A DNA stretch of 64,000 nt from Goodfellowiella coeruleoviolacea (lineage in GTDB: Bacteria > Actinomycetota > Actinomycetes > Mycobacteriales > Pseudonocardiaceae), in the NCBI RefSeq assembly GCF_024171785.1, contig NZ_JAMTCK010000016.1, positions 124,001-188,000 on the forward strand, read 5' to 3'. Of the stretch, positions 17,139 to 24,958 are shown piece by piece; position 1 is the stretch's first letter; each line of letters starts with the position of its first letter. The notes beneath the pieces were generated by a model, which was not told the origin of the DNA, did no database searches, and was given only the letters and a program-made list of their open reading frames with translations. The position numbers and the translations under genes are program-made.

Positions 17139-17684
17139 TGTCTCCAGGTGTTTCTGGTTCGTGAACTCACCCGTGCGCCGGAAGGTGTTGGCAAGGCCGG
17201 GGAGTTTTCCTGCTTCACCCTGTCGTGAACGATCTTTGCCCTGTTCAGGGACGGTAAGCCGGGAATGGCAGGGCATTGCGGCGGCGAGTTCGGTGCCGGC
17301 CGGCGACACCCCCGTTCTGCTGATGTGTCCGAAAGCACACCTGTTGTTTTCGGGGGTTCACCGCGGCCAGTTGGAAGGCCAGCAGGAAGGTCTGCCCGGC
17401 GATGCCCGGCAGTGGGCGCGGGCCGGCGCCTGCGACGTCGGCACCGTGGTCGGGGTTGTCGGGGTAGCCGTTGACGCCGTTGACGCCGTCGACGCTGCCC
17501 GGGCGTGCTCGGCGCCCGACCTGCGGCGGGATGGTGATGCTCTGCTGCTCACCCACGCTGGCAGCCCCACCGGGGCCCGAGATGGCTGGACGGTGGGTGC
17601 GGTGCTGTGCCGCATCGACTGCTTCTTCAGCGGACAGCGAACAGTCGGTGGCTGCCCCCGACCGGGACCGGCCGGGGGTCGAGG
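17139..17684. other. Gene-free interval
   Basis: No convincing gene, RNA or strong repeat was seen here. Open frames exist on both strands but lack recognisable domains and start signals. Confidence 0.5.
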
Positions 17685-17834
17685 CCTGCGCGACGCGCGC
17701 GGGAACTCACGCTCAGCGCGGCTGCGGTCAAGACATACGTGGCCCGCATCTTCGCCGAACTGGCGCTGCGCGGCCGCGCCCAGATGCCCCCGCCGCCGCG
17801 ACGACTGGCGGCGGGGACGCCGGACGGGGGCTAG
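17685..17834 (+). pseudogene. Remnant of a LuxR/NarL-type response regulator C-terminus
   Basis: One frame reads 'ELTLSAAAVKTYVARIFAELALRGRAQ', close to the recognition-helix region of LuxR-type HTH domains (typically 'VSEATVKTHVARILAKLGLRDRAQ'). Nothing upstream resembles the receiver domain or the first HTH helices, so only about the last 35 conserved residues survive. It overlaps the stop of the convergent hydrolase gene. Probably a decayed gene. Confidence 0.5.
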
Positions 17835-18694
17835 ACCAGGCTGGCCAGGAGGTCCGCGAAGGGTTGCGGCCGACTGAAGTAGCCGACGTGTGACGCGGCC
17901 AGGGTGTGCACCTCGAACGGGTTGTCCGGGGTCAGCTCGTCCGCTTTCCGGATCATGTAGTCCTGCACGGCCGGGGTGATGCTGCGGTCCTCGGACAGGC
18001 GGACGTAGGTGTGCGGAACGCGGCCCCATCGGTCGGCCCGGACCAGGGCCCCTGGCTCCAGCACCGAGTGGTTCTCATCCGGGTCCATCGCGTCCAGCAG
18101 CGCCCGGAACTGGTTGTCCGTGGCGTCGGCCATGATGGCGGTTTTCAGCTGGGCGAACAGGGCCGGGTCGGCGTGGGCGCTGCGCCAGTTCAGCCGGGCC
18201 ACCGCGGGGTCGCGCACGTCCGGCACGGAAATCCGCGCCGCCGCCGCGTCCAGCAGGTTGTCGTCCACCACGTCCCACGGCTCGGTGAGCATGGCCGGGC
18301 TGCTGAGGCACAGCGCGGAGAGGTAGACGACGCGGTCCAGCAGGTCCGGCACGGCGTTGGCGACGGCGCTGATCGTCAGGCCACCGAGGCTGTTGCCGAC
18401 CAGGACGACCGGCCCGTGTTCGGCGAGCCGGCGCACGGCGTTCACCACGTGCTCCACGTTGTCCCGCAACGTGACACCACGCATCGGGGAGGGAGCGGCG
18501 GCCAGCGCCACGAGGTCCTGGGGCTGCTGGTAGTAGGCGGCGGGGCTGTCGGCGCGGTCGCCGTGGCCGGGCAGGTCGACGGCGTGCGAACGGTGTCCGA
18601 GCAGGGCCAGCTCGTTCTGCAACGGGCCCCAGGCCCGCGAGTTGCTGGAACCGCCGTGAACGAAGACAAAAGTGGGGCGCGAGTTGACGCGCAT
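17831..18694 (-). CDS. Alpha/beta hydrolase
   Basis: A 287-aa hydrolase of the alpha/beta fold. Visible features are the N-terminal 'FVFVHGGSSNSRAWGP' (oxyanion region), the nucleophile elbow 'VLVGNSLGGLT' and the catalytic His in 'LAASHVGYFSRPQPF'; the acid is in the 'EDRSITPAVQDY' region. It resembles plant esterase/hydroxynitrile-lyase-type family members; the substrate is unknown. ATG 18694 is preferred because AAGGA lies 8 nt upstream; ATG 18712 would add six residues. A 303-bp gap before the next gene holds nothing clear. Confidence 0.82.
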   Translation of the reverse strand: MRVNSRPTFVFVHGGSSNSRAWGPLQNELALLGHRSHAVDLPGHGDRADSPAAYYQQPQDLVALAAAPSPMRGVTLRDNVEHVVNAVRRLAEHGPVVLVGNSLGGLTISAVANAVPDLLDRVVYLSALCLSSPAMLTEPWDVVDDNLLDAAAARISVPDVRDPAVARLNWRSAHADPALFAQLKTAIMADATDNQFRALLDAMDPDENHSVLEPGALVRADRWGRVPHTYVRLSEDRSITPAVQDYMIRKADELTPDNPFEVHTLAASHVGYFSRPQPFADLLASLV

Positions 18695-18997
18695 GGTGAA
18701 GATCCTTGTCATCCGGAGGCGAGTGGCGGACGTGGACCCCGATGCCGGCGACGGCCGGCACCACGGTCAGAACGTCGACCGCGTGCGCGTGGCCTGCCAG
18801 TTGTGGATGACGGAACTCATGTCGATCAGCGTAGCAGCGCGTTTGCGTTGGGGGCGCCGACTTTCGGCGAGCCAGCTGGTGACCTCACCCACCCACGTGG
18901 CGTTGGCCGGTGGCGAGCGACGCGCGCGCACGCCACTGTCCACTTTGGTCACCGCGGTCGGTGACCGCCGCCGCCCCCCTGGTTGTTGTTCGCAGGC

Positions 18998-20359
18998 TCA
19001 GCAGCCACCGCGGGACACGGCGGTGCCGATCCGCACCGTGACCGGCCCGGTGCCGCAGCAGCCCCCACCGCTGGTGGCGGTGGCCTGCTCGGGCTGGTCG
19101 AACAGGCCGGCCCCGCCGCACACCCCGGTCTCGGGCAGCACCAACTCCACCCGGGCGGCGGCCTCGTCATCGCCGGCCAGCTTCGCGGCGATCGAGCGCA
19201 CCTGCTCGTAGCCGGTCAGCGCCAGGAAGGTGGGGGCGCGGCCGTAGCTCTTCATCCCGGCCAGGTAGACGCCCTGTTCCGGGTGGGACAGCTCGGCGGC
19301 GCCGTGCGGGTAGACCGTGCCGCAGGAGTGGACGTTGGGGTCGATCAGCGGTGCGAGCGCGACCGGGGCCTGCAGTCGGTCGTCCAGGCCCAGGCGCAGT
19401 TCGGTGAGCATCGACAGGTCGGGGCGGAACCCGGTGAGCACCAGGACCTCGTCCACCGCCGCCAGGCGTCGGCCGGACTCGTCGACCAGCACCAGCCGGT
19501 CGTCGTCGCCGCGTTCCACGGCGGTGGTGCGGAAACCGGTGACGGCGGTGGCGTGTCCGGCCTCGACGGCGGCTTTGGCGCGCTGGCCCAACGCGCCCCG
19601 GGCGGGGAGTTGGTCGGCGGAGCCGCCGCCGAAGGTGTTCGCGGTCAGGCCGCGGCGCAGCACCCACACCGCGTGCGTGCCCTCGGCCTGGGCGGCGAGG
19701 TCGGCGAGTGCGGCCAGGGCGGTGAACGCCGAGGCACCGGAACCGACCACGGCCACCCGCCTGCCGGCGTAGCGGGCCCGGGTGTCCGGGTCGCGCAGGT
19801 CGGGGACCCGGTAGGTGATGCGGTCGGCGGCGGCGGTCTCGCCCAGGGCGGGCAGGCCGTCGGCGCCCAACGGGTTGGGCGTGGTCCAGGTTCCGGAGGC
19901 GTCGATGACGGCTCGGGCGGTCAGGCGTTGCTCCGCACCGTCAGGGGTGACCACGTGCAGGGTGAGGGGCTGGGTGTCGCGGCCGGAGTCGACCACGCGG
20001 TCGCGGCCGGCGCGGGCCACGCCGGTGACCCGGGTGTTCAGTCGCACCCGCGCGCCCAGGGCGGCCGCGAGGGGGTCGAGGTAGTGCTCGGCCCAGTCGG
20101 CCCCGGTGGGGTAGGTGGTCGGGTCGGGCGCACTCCAGCCGGTGGGGGCGAGCAGCTTCTCGGCGGCGGGGTCGACAAGTTCGGACCAGCGGGAGAACAG
20201 CCGCACGTGGCCCCACTCGCGCACCGCCGCCCCGGGGGTGGGGCCGGCTTCCAGCGCCAGGGGTTCCAGGCCCTGGTCGAGCAGGTGCGCGGCGGCGGCC
20301 AGGCCGACCGGGCCGGCGCCGATCACCGCGACGGGCAGGGGGTCGGTGGATGCGGTCAT
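18998..20359 (-). CDS. FAD-dependent monooxygenase/oxidoreductase linked to ArsR (ArsO-like)
   Basis: A 453-aa flavoprotein. It has an N-terminal FAD-binding motif ('VIGAGPVGLAAAAHLLDQG') and a second dinucleotide motif ('RRVAVVGSGASAFTALA'), as in flavin-containing monooxygenases. The C-terminus is Cys-rich, with 'TGVCGGAGLF' and 'SGGGCCG', suggesting metal or metalloid binding. It diverges from an arsR gene across a 129-bp promoter region. Similar flavoproteins (called ArsO) sit in some bacterial arsenic operons; the role here is inferred from this neighbour. No arsenite pump or arsenate reductase is in the window. Confidence 0.75.
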   Translation of the reverse strand: MTASTDPLPVAVIGAGPVGLAAAAHLLDQGLEPLALEAGPTPGAAVREWGHVRLFSRWSELVDPAAEKLLAPTGWSAPDPTTYPTGADWAEHYLDPLAAALGARVRLNTRVTGVARAGRDRVVDSGRDTQPLTLHVVTPDGAEQRLTARAVIDASGTWTTPNPLGADGLPALGETAAADRITYRVPDLRDPDTRARYAGRRVAVVGSGASAFTALAALADLAAQAEGTHAVWVLRRGLTANTFGGGSADQLPARGALGQRAKAAVEAGHATAVTGFRTTAVERGDDDRLVLVDESGRRLAAVDEVLVLTGFRPDLSMLTELRLGLDDRLQAPVALAPLIDPNVHSCGTVYPHGAAELSHPEQGVYLAGMKSYGRAPTFLALTGYEQVRSIAAKLAGDDEAAARVELVLPETGVCGGAGLFDQPEQATATSGGGCCGTGPVTVRIGTAVSRGGC

Positions 20360-20462
20360 GACGGGCGTCCTCTCGCTGCGGTGCGGTGGTGCGGCAGCCC
20401 AGCCAGGGGAGCGGCACCACCAATACTTCGACGTTTGTCTATGTAGCGGCAGCTTGCTCGCT

Positions 20463-20486
20463 GTATCGACAGATGTCAACATAGAT
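20463..20486. promoter_or_regulatory. Candidate ArsR operator
   Basis: A GACAGATGTC palindrome (20468-20477) with flanking TAT/ATA lies directly before the arsR ATG at 20489, in the divergent region. No Shine-Dalgarno sequence precedes that ATG, so the arsR transcript may be leaderless and the palindrome may overlap the promoter. Confidence 0.5.
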
Positions 20487-20488
20487 GC

Positions 20489-20851
20489 ATGTCGAAGTCG
20501 CAGCCGGTGTCGCTTCCCCTGGCCGAGGAGCCGGTCGTCCCGTGCTGTCCGCCGCTGACCGCCGGCGAACTCTCGCCCGCTGACGCGGAGAAGGTGGCCG
20601 TGATGTTCAAGGCGCTGTCCGATCCGGTGCGGGTGCGCCTGTTCTCCAAGATCGCCTCGCACCCCGGCGGGGAGGCGTGCGTGTGCGACATCGCCGACGT
20701 CGGGGTCTCCCAGCCGACCGTCTCCCACCACCTGAAGAAGCTGCGCGACGCCGGTCTGCTCACCTCGCAGCGCCGCGGCACCTGGGTGTACTACCGGGTG
20801 GCGCCGTCGGTGGTCGCCGCGATGTCGGCCCTGCTCGCCCCGCGCCCCTGA
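20489..20851 (+). CDS. arsR: ArsR-family metalloregulator
   Basis: A 120-aa winged-helix repressor. The helix before the HTH carries 'EACVCDIADV', the Cys-x-Cys-Asp type metal-binding site of arsenic-responsive ArsR proteins; the HTH reads 'GVSQPTVSHHLKKLRDAGLL' and the wing 'RRGTWVYYRV'. An extra Cys-Cys pair ('VVPCCPPL') lies near the N-terminus. It is expected to repress itself and the divergent flavoprotein gene until As(III) or a similar thiophilic metal binds. Its last 61 bases overlap the end of the minus-strand TetR fragment. Confidence 0.93.
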   Translation: MSKSQPVSLPLAEEPVVPCCPPLTAGELSPADAEKVAVMFKALSDPVRVRLFSKIASHPGGEACVCDIADVGVSQPTVSHHLKKLRDAGLLTSQRRGTWVYYRVAPSVVAAMSALLAPRP

Positions 20852-21180
20852 CCGGCGCGGCCGAGCCGGGCGCGCAGCCGGGGGTAGTGCTCGGCGATCT
20901 CCCGGGCCTTGGTCATGGCCTCGTGGAACTGCTCCTCGGCGGTGTGGTCCTGGTCGAGCCTGCGGGTGAGGGAGGCGGTCGCGGCGGTGCCGGTCGCGTT
21001 GCCGAGGACGTAGGTGAAGACGGCCGTGGCGGCCTGGTCGGCCTGGGCGGCGGTGAAACCGGGGGTCTCGTAGACGGCGAGGCTGTGGTCGTCGTGGCGG
21101 GCCTTGCTGTGGCCGTAGACGACGTAGCTGGCGAGGACCTGCACCAGCCAGGGGTGGCGGGTGAACATGCCGTGCAGGTC
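20791..21180 (-). pseudogene. TetR-family regulator lacking its DNA-binding domain
   Basis: The frame encodes about 130 residues matching the ligand-binding C-terminal domain of TetR_C-type regulators ('DLHGMFTRHPWLVQVLASYVVYG', 'AVFTYVLGNA', 'EEQFHEAMTKAREIAEHYP'). The N-terminal HTH is missing: homology stops at about 21180, exactly where a plus-strand membrane-protein fragment begins. The 3' end overlaps arsR by 61 nt. No start signal is seen, so it is probably a broken gene. Confidence 0.7.
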
Positions 21181-21499
21181 GGTGGCCGTGGTGGTGGCCG
21201 CGATCGCCGCCCGCAACCTCGCCGGCGCCGGGCTGGCCCAGCCGCTGACCTGGGTCTTCTCCTCGCTGGTCCTGCTGATGAACGTGGTGATCGTCTACAG
21301 CAACCGCACCGCGGTGCGCTCCGTGACCGCCGCGTTCCAGCGCAAGGGCGACCCGGAACTCGCGCGCGTCCAGGTCGCGCCCTTCCTCAGGGCCGCGGAG
21401 AACGCCTTTCCCCGCTGGGTTCGGGCCCAGGCGCACATCCGCAACACCGTGGTCTTCGCCGGTTCGGCCATCGCCCTGCTCGCCGTCTCGCTCGGCTGA
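21181..21499 (+). pseudogene. 5'-truncated membrane protein fragment
   Basis: The frame encodes about 105 residues with two to three hydrophobic segments ('LTWVFSSLVLLMNVVIVYSN', 'NTVVFAGSAIALLAVSLG') separated by a basic amphipathic loop ('FQRKGDPELARVQVAPFLRAAENAFP'). It looks like the C-terminal half of a small multi-pass membrane protein, possibly DUF1772-like. There is no good start codon or ribosome-binding site at the left edge, which abuts the truncated TetR gene. Confidence 0.55.
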
Positions 21500-21524
21500 C
21501 CAGGGTGGGCCGCCCGGGCCGGGG

Positions 21525-22289
21525 CTACCGCAGCTCGGCGAGGAGGTCGTCGAGGACCGTGGTGAGCGCCGCGGCGTTGGCCGCGTCGAACCAGGTGGTG
21601 CGGACGCGCTCGTTGCTCCCGCCCGGGGTCTCGTGGTCGGCCGCGAGTTGGCGCAGGGAGCGGGTCTGGTCGTGCAGGGCGCGGCCGACGCCCTGGAAGA
21701 GGTCGCGGACGTAGCGCTCGGCGTCGTCGGCGGCGATGCCGTGGTCGGCGGCCCACGCGGTGAGCGCGGCCAGGTACGCGTAGTGGGTGGTCAGCGTCCC
21801 CGTCAGCGCGGAGAAGACGGTGAAGGCGGCCTCGTCCGCGACGGGGAGCACGCCACCCAACCGCTCGAAGAGCGAGTTCACCTCCGGGTGCGCCGGGTGC
21901 ACCACCGTGACGCAGCGGCGTTCCCGAATGGCGGGCAGGGGGATGGCCCGGACCAGCGGGGCGTCGGTGCCGAGCGTCCGCCGCAGGTCGTCGTGGCCGA
22001 CCCCGGCCATCACGTTGACCACGATCCGGTCGCCGGGCACCCGCAGGCCGGCCAGGGCCTCGTGCCGGTCGGGCCGGCGCACGGCGATGATCACCAGCTC
22101 GGCGCGGTCCACCACCTCCTGGTTGCTGGCGCACACCCGCACGCCCGCGTGGTGCTCGGCCAGCTCGGCGGCGGTGCGGGCGCCCCGGGGGGAGAGGAAG
22201 ACCTCGGTCGAGGTGTCGCCCCCGTGCCGCAGGCCCAGCACGATGGCCCGGCCGATCTCGCCCACTCCGATGATGCCGATGCGTCTCAC
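21525..22289 (-). CDS. ProC-like NAD(P)-binding reductase
   Basis: A 254-aa protein of the pyrroline-5-carboxylate reductase superfamily. It has the N-terminal dinucleotide motif 'IGIIGVGEIGRAI', a typical 'VIIAVRRPD' strand and 'IVVNVMAGV', and a ProC-like helical C-terminus with 'HETPGGSNER', matching the TPGG-type loop of ProC. The proline-pathway role is not certain because the family includes other imine and F420 reductases. GTG 22289 is chosen because GGAGAA precedes it at normal spacing. A perfect palindrome lies 127 nt upstream. Confidence 0.75.
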   Translation of the reverse strand: MRRIGIIGVGEIGRAIVLGLRHGGDTSTEVFLSPRGARTAAELAEHHAGVRVCASNQEVVDRAELVIIAVRRPDRHEALAGLRVPGDRIVVNVMAGVGHDDLRRTLGTDAPLVRAIPLPAIRERRCVTVVHPAHPEVNSLFERLGGVLPVADEAAFTVFSALTGTLTTHYAYLAALTAWAADHGIAADDAERYVRDLFQGVGRALHDQTRSLRQLAADHETPGGSNERVRTTWFDAANAAALTTVLDDLLAELR

Positions 22290-22415
22290 CGTGTTCTCCT
22301 CACCGTGCGGCCTGGTAGGGGGTTCTCCGCGGCGCGGCGGGCGGTCAGGTCCTCGGCCGTTCTCGCCGACCGGTCCGGCTCCGGTGCTCACCGCGCAGCA
22401 GGCGCGTGTCCATTA

Positions 22416-22432
22416 TGCACGCGGTGCGTGCA
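22416..22432. promoter_or_regulatory. Perfect inverted repeat TGCACGC-N3-GCGTGCA
   Basis: A 17-bp exact palindrome sits in the gap between the TetR gene stop (22480) and the ProC-like gene start (22289). It is likely an operator for a dimeric repressor acting on the ProC-like gene. Confidence 0.55.
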
Positions 22433-22479
22433 ACACCAAGTGCAAATCCGTTTCCCGGGGTGGGGAGACCAGTCCGCCG

Positions 22480-23091
22480 TCAGGTGTCGCCATCCGGTGG
22501 GGGCTCGGTGAAGGCGCCGGCGGCCGCGGCGATGGCGGCCGTGCGGGCCGCCTGCTCGGGCAGGTCCGGGTCGGGTGGCGTGCGGAGCAGCACCAGCTGG
22601 TGGTACACGGGCGCGGTGGCGGCGATGAGCAGGCGCCGCGCGTTGGTGTGCGGCGGGAGTTCGCCGCGCTGGACGGCCCGGGTGACCACGCGCTCGCAGC
22701 GGGCGTACCGGTCCTCCCAGAGTCGCCGCTGGGCGTGTTCGGCCTGTTCGGAGCGGAACGAGGCGGCGATCAGGGCCGCCACGATCGGCGGCTGCGCGGT
22801 CAGCGCGTCCCGGATCTCGCGGTTGAGCGCGGCCAGGTCCGCTTGCAGGGAACCGGTGTCCGGGGGCTGCCAGGCGTCGTCGCCGGCCGCGTCCAGGACG
22901 TCGGCGAGCAGGCCGCCGACGTCCCCCCAACGCCGGTACACCGTGGCGCGGTGCACGCCGGCGCGGGCGGCGACGGCTTCCACGGTGAGCCCGTCATAAC
23001 CGCGCTCGGCGAGTTCCGCGAGGACCGCGTCGAGCACCTGCCGGCGGATGCGAGCGGTGCGGCCGCCGGGGCGGCGCTGGGGTGGTGGCAT
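22480..23091 (-). CDS. TetR-family transcriptional regulator
   Basis: A 203-aa TetR-type repressor. The HTH at residues 25-60 reads 'ELAERGYDGLTVEAVAARAGVHRATVYRRWGD'; the rest is helical and variable. It diverges from the ABC-F gene across 198 bp, and an inverted repeat in that gap is a plausible operator. It probably controls the downstream resistance operon; the inducer is unknown but would be expected to be a ribosome-targeting antibiotic or a related metabolite. Confidence 0.9.
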   Translation of the reverse strand: MPPPQRRPGGRTARIRRQVLDAVLAELAERGYDGLTVEAVAARAGVHRATVYRRWGDVGGLLADVLDAAGDDAWQPPDTGSLQADLAALNREIRDALTAQPPIVAALIAASFRSEQAEHAQRRLWEDRYARCERVVTRAVQRGELPPHTNARRLLIAATAPVYHQLVLLRTPPDPDLPEQAARTAAIAAAAGAFTEPPPDGDT

Positions 23092-23175
23092 GGGGGTGGG
23101 TGCCCTCCGGTCGCGGTGCTGGGGAAGTCATCGCTGGTAAGGGGGTTGCTCAGGGGGCAACGGCATGGCAGGATC

Positions 23176-23199
23176 TTAATGCATCAGTTGTCGCACTAA
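23176..23199. promoter_or_regulatory. Candidate TetR operator upstream of the ABC-F leader
   Basis: TTAATGC and GCACTAA (one mismatch from a perfect inverted repeat) are separated by 10 bp, between the divergent TetR and ABC-F genes and 12 bp before the leader ORF start. Size and spacing suit a TetR-type dimer. Confidence 0.5.
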
Positions 23200-23210
23200 T
23201 GGGGTCACCA

Positions 23211-23351
23211 ATGTTCTTCCAAAGCCTTCGCCCGGCAGCCGGACAGCCCGTGCCGGCTGTCCCGTCCTCGAATGCTTTGGAGTGCACGCATGCCCACCCA
23301 GATCACCGCGCTCGCGGTCAGCAAGTCCTACAACGGCAGGCTCGTCCTTGA
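23211..23351 (+). CDS. Candidate regulatory leader ORF (46 aa) overlapping the ABC-F start
   Basis: ATG 23211 has GGGG 6 nt upstream and opens a 46-codon frame beginning MFFQSLRPAAGQPV. It ends at 23351, inside the ABC-F gene in another frame. Codons 3-7 lie within the 5' arm of a stem that covers the ABC-F ribosome-binding site. A ribosome stalled early in this ORF would open that stem. The peptide has no recognised relatives; translation is not proven. Confidence 0.4.
   Translation: MFFQSLRPAAGQPVPAVPSSNALECTHAHPDHRARGQQVLQRQARP
23217..23282 (+). promoter_or_regulatory. Leader RNA stem sequestering the ABC-F ribosome-binding site
   Basis: TTCCAAAGC (23217-23225) pairs with GCTTTGGAG (23274-23282), then TTCG (23227-23230) with CGAA (23269-23272) across one mismatch. 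The 3' arm contains the GGAG that serves ATG 23290. Inside, two exclusive hairpins are possible: GGACAGCC/GGCTGTCC (23241-23262) or CAGCCGG/CCGGCTG (23236-23259). The layout resembles translational attenuators of antibiotic-resistance genes. Confidence 0.6.
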
Positions 23352-24909
23352 CTCGGTGACCTGCGCGCTCGCCGCGGGTGAGCGCACCGGGATCGTCGGT
23401 GAGAACGGATCGGGCAAGACCACCCTGCTGCGCCTGCTCGCCGGGCGGGAACAACCCGACCAGGGCAGGATCGTCGTCCAGGCCGACGGCGGCGTCGGCT
23501 ACCTCGCCCAGGACGGGCGGCTGCCGCTGGACGCGACCGTCCAGCAGGTCATCGACCAGGCGCTGAGCGATCTGCGTGCGGTCGAGGAGCGGATGCGCCG
23601 CCTGGAGGCGGCGATGGCCGAGGGCACCGAGTCGGCTCTGGCCGAGTACGGCGAGCTGACCGCGATCTTCGAGCTGCGCGGCGGCTACGACGCCGACGCC
23701 CGGGTGGAGCGGGCCCTGCACGGACTCGGTCTGGGGCTGGTCGGCCGCGCCCGCACCGTGGGCGGTCTCTCCGGTGGCGAGCGGGTCAGGCTGCGGCTGG
23801 CGGCCGTGCTGGCGGCGGCACCCGAGGTCCTGCTGCTGGACGAGCCGACCAACCACCTCGACGAGAGCGCCCTGGTCTGGCTGGAGGAACACCTGCGCGC
23901 CCGGCGGGGCACCACCGTGGTGGTCTCCCACGACCGGGCCTTCCTCGAACGCGTCACCACCAGCCTGCTGGAGGTGGACGCCGACCGGCACGGCGTCGTC
24001 CGGTACGGCAACGGCTACGCCGGCTACCTCGCCGAGAAGGCGGCCGCCCGGCAGCGCTGGGCCCAGGCGCACGAGCAGTGGCGCGCCGACGTCGACCGGC
24101 TCCGCGAGGCCGCCGCGACCACGGCCCGCCAGGTCGCGCCGGGGCGTCCGATGCGGGACGGCAACAAGATGGCCTACGACCGGGCGGGCGGCCGGGTGCA
24201 GCAGTCGGTGGCCAGCCGGGTGCGCAACGCCGAGGAACGGCTGCGCCGCCTGCTGGCCGACCCGGTCCCGCCACCGCCGCAGCCGCTGCGCTTCACCCCC
24301 GTGCTGCGGGCCCGGCCCATGCGGGGCGTGGTGCTCGACGCCGCCGACGTCGCCGTCACGGACCGGCTCGCCAGCACCAGCCTCACCGTCACGGCGGGCG
24401 AGCGCCTGCTGGTGACGGGGCCGAACGGAACGGGCAAGAGCACCCTGCTGCGCGTGCTGGCCGGCGAACTCGTGCCCGACAGCGGGAGCGTCACCCGCCG
24501 CGGCCGGATCGCCTACCTGCCGCAGGAACCGCACGTCGGGGACCCGGGCGAGCCGCTGCTGGCCGCCTTCGCCCGCGGTCGGGCCGGTGCGCGCGCCGAG
24601 CACGCCGACCGGCTGCTGGCCCTCGGCCTGTTCGACCCCGAGCAGTTCTCGGTGCCGGTCGGCCGGCTGTCCACCGGGCAGCGGCAGCGGCTCGCCCTGG
24701 CGCGCCTGCTCAGCGAGCCGGCCGAGGTCCTGCTGCTCGACGAGCCCACCAACCACCTCTCGCCCGCCCTGGTCGAGGAGCTGGAAGCCGCCCTGGCGGA
24801 CCACACCGGCACCCTCGTCGTCGTCAGCCACGACCGCCGGCTGCGTCAGCGCTGGCAGGGCGCGCAGTTGGCGATGCGGCCGGCGGCGCCGCGCGTCGCC
24901 ACCGCCTGA
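23290..24909 (+). CDS. ABC-F family ribosomal-protection ATPase
   Basis: A 539-aa protein with two ATP-binding domains and no membrane segments. Domain 1 has '[11 protein letters not shown]', '[12 protein letters not shown]' and '[12 protein letters not shown]'; domain 2 has '[11 protein letters not shown]', '[12 protein letters not shown]' and '[12 protein letters not shown]'. The long charged linker between them contains '[20 protein letters not shown]'. ABC-F proteins of this type displace macrolides, lincosamides or streptogramins from the ribosome. Placement in front of vat- and ere-like genes supports a resistance role rather than housekeeping. GGAG lies 7 nt before ATG 23290. Confidence 0.92.
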   Translation: MPTQITALAVSKSYNGRLVLDSVTCALAAGERTGIVGENGSGKTTLLRLLAGREQPDQGRIVVQADGGVGYLAQDGRLPLDATVQQVIDQALSDLRAVEERMRRLEAAMAEGTESALAEYGELTAIFELRGGYDADARVERALHGLGLGLVGRARTVGGLSGGERVRLRLAAVLAAAPEVLLLDEPTNHLDESALVWLEEHLRARRGTTVVVSHDRAFLERVTTSLLEVDADRHGVVRYGNGYAGYLAEKAAARQRWAQAHEQWRADVDRLREAAATTARQVAPGRPMRDGNKMAYDRAGGRVQQSVASRVRNAEERLRRLLADPVPPPPQPLRFTPVLRARPMRGVVLDAADVAVTDRLASTSLTVTAGERLLVTGPNGTGKSTLLRVLAGELVPDSGSVTRRGRIAYLPQEPHVGDPGEPLLAAFARGRAGARAEHADRLLALGLFDPEQFSVPVGRLSTGQRQRLALARLLSEPAEVLLLDEPTNHLSPALVEELEAALADHTGTLVVVSHDRRLRQRWQGAQLAMRPAAPRVATA

Positions 24910-24958
24910 CACACCCCCACACCCGCGCACACCCCTCACCGAAAGAATGGAGACAGGC

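Noticed and set aside
18767..18952. Short minus-strand frame between hydrolase and flavoprotein genes
   Set aside because: Basic low-complexity translation, no ribosome site, no recognisable domain.
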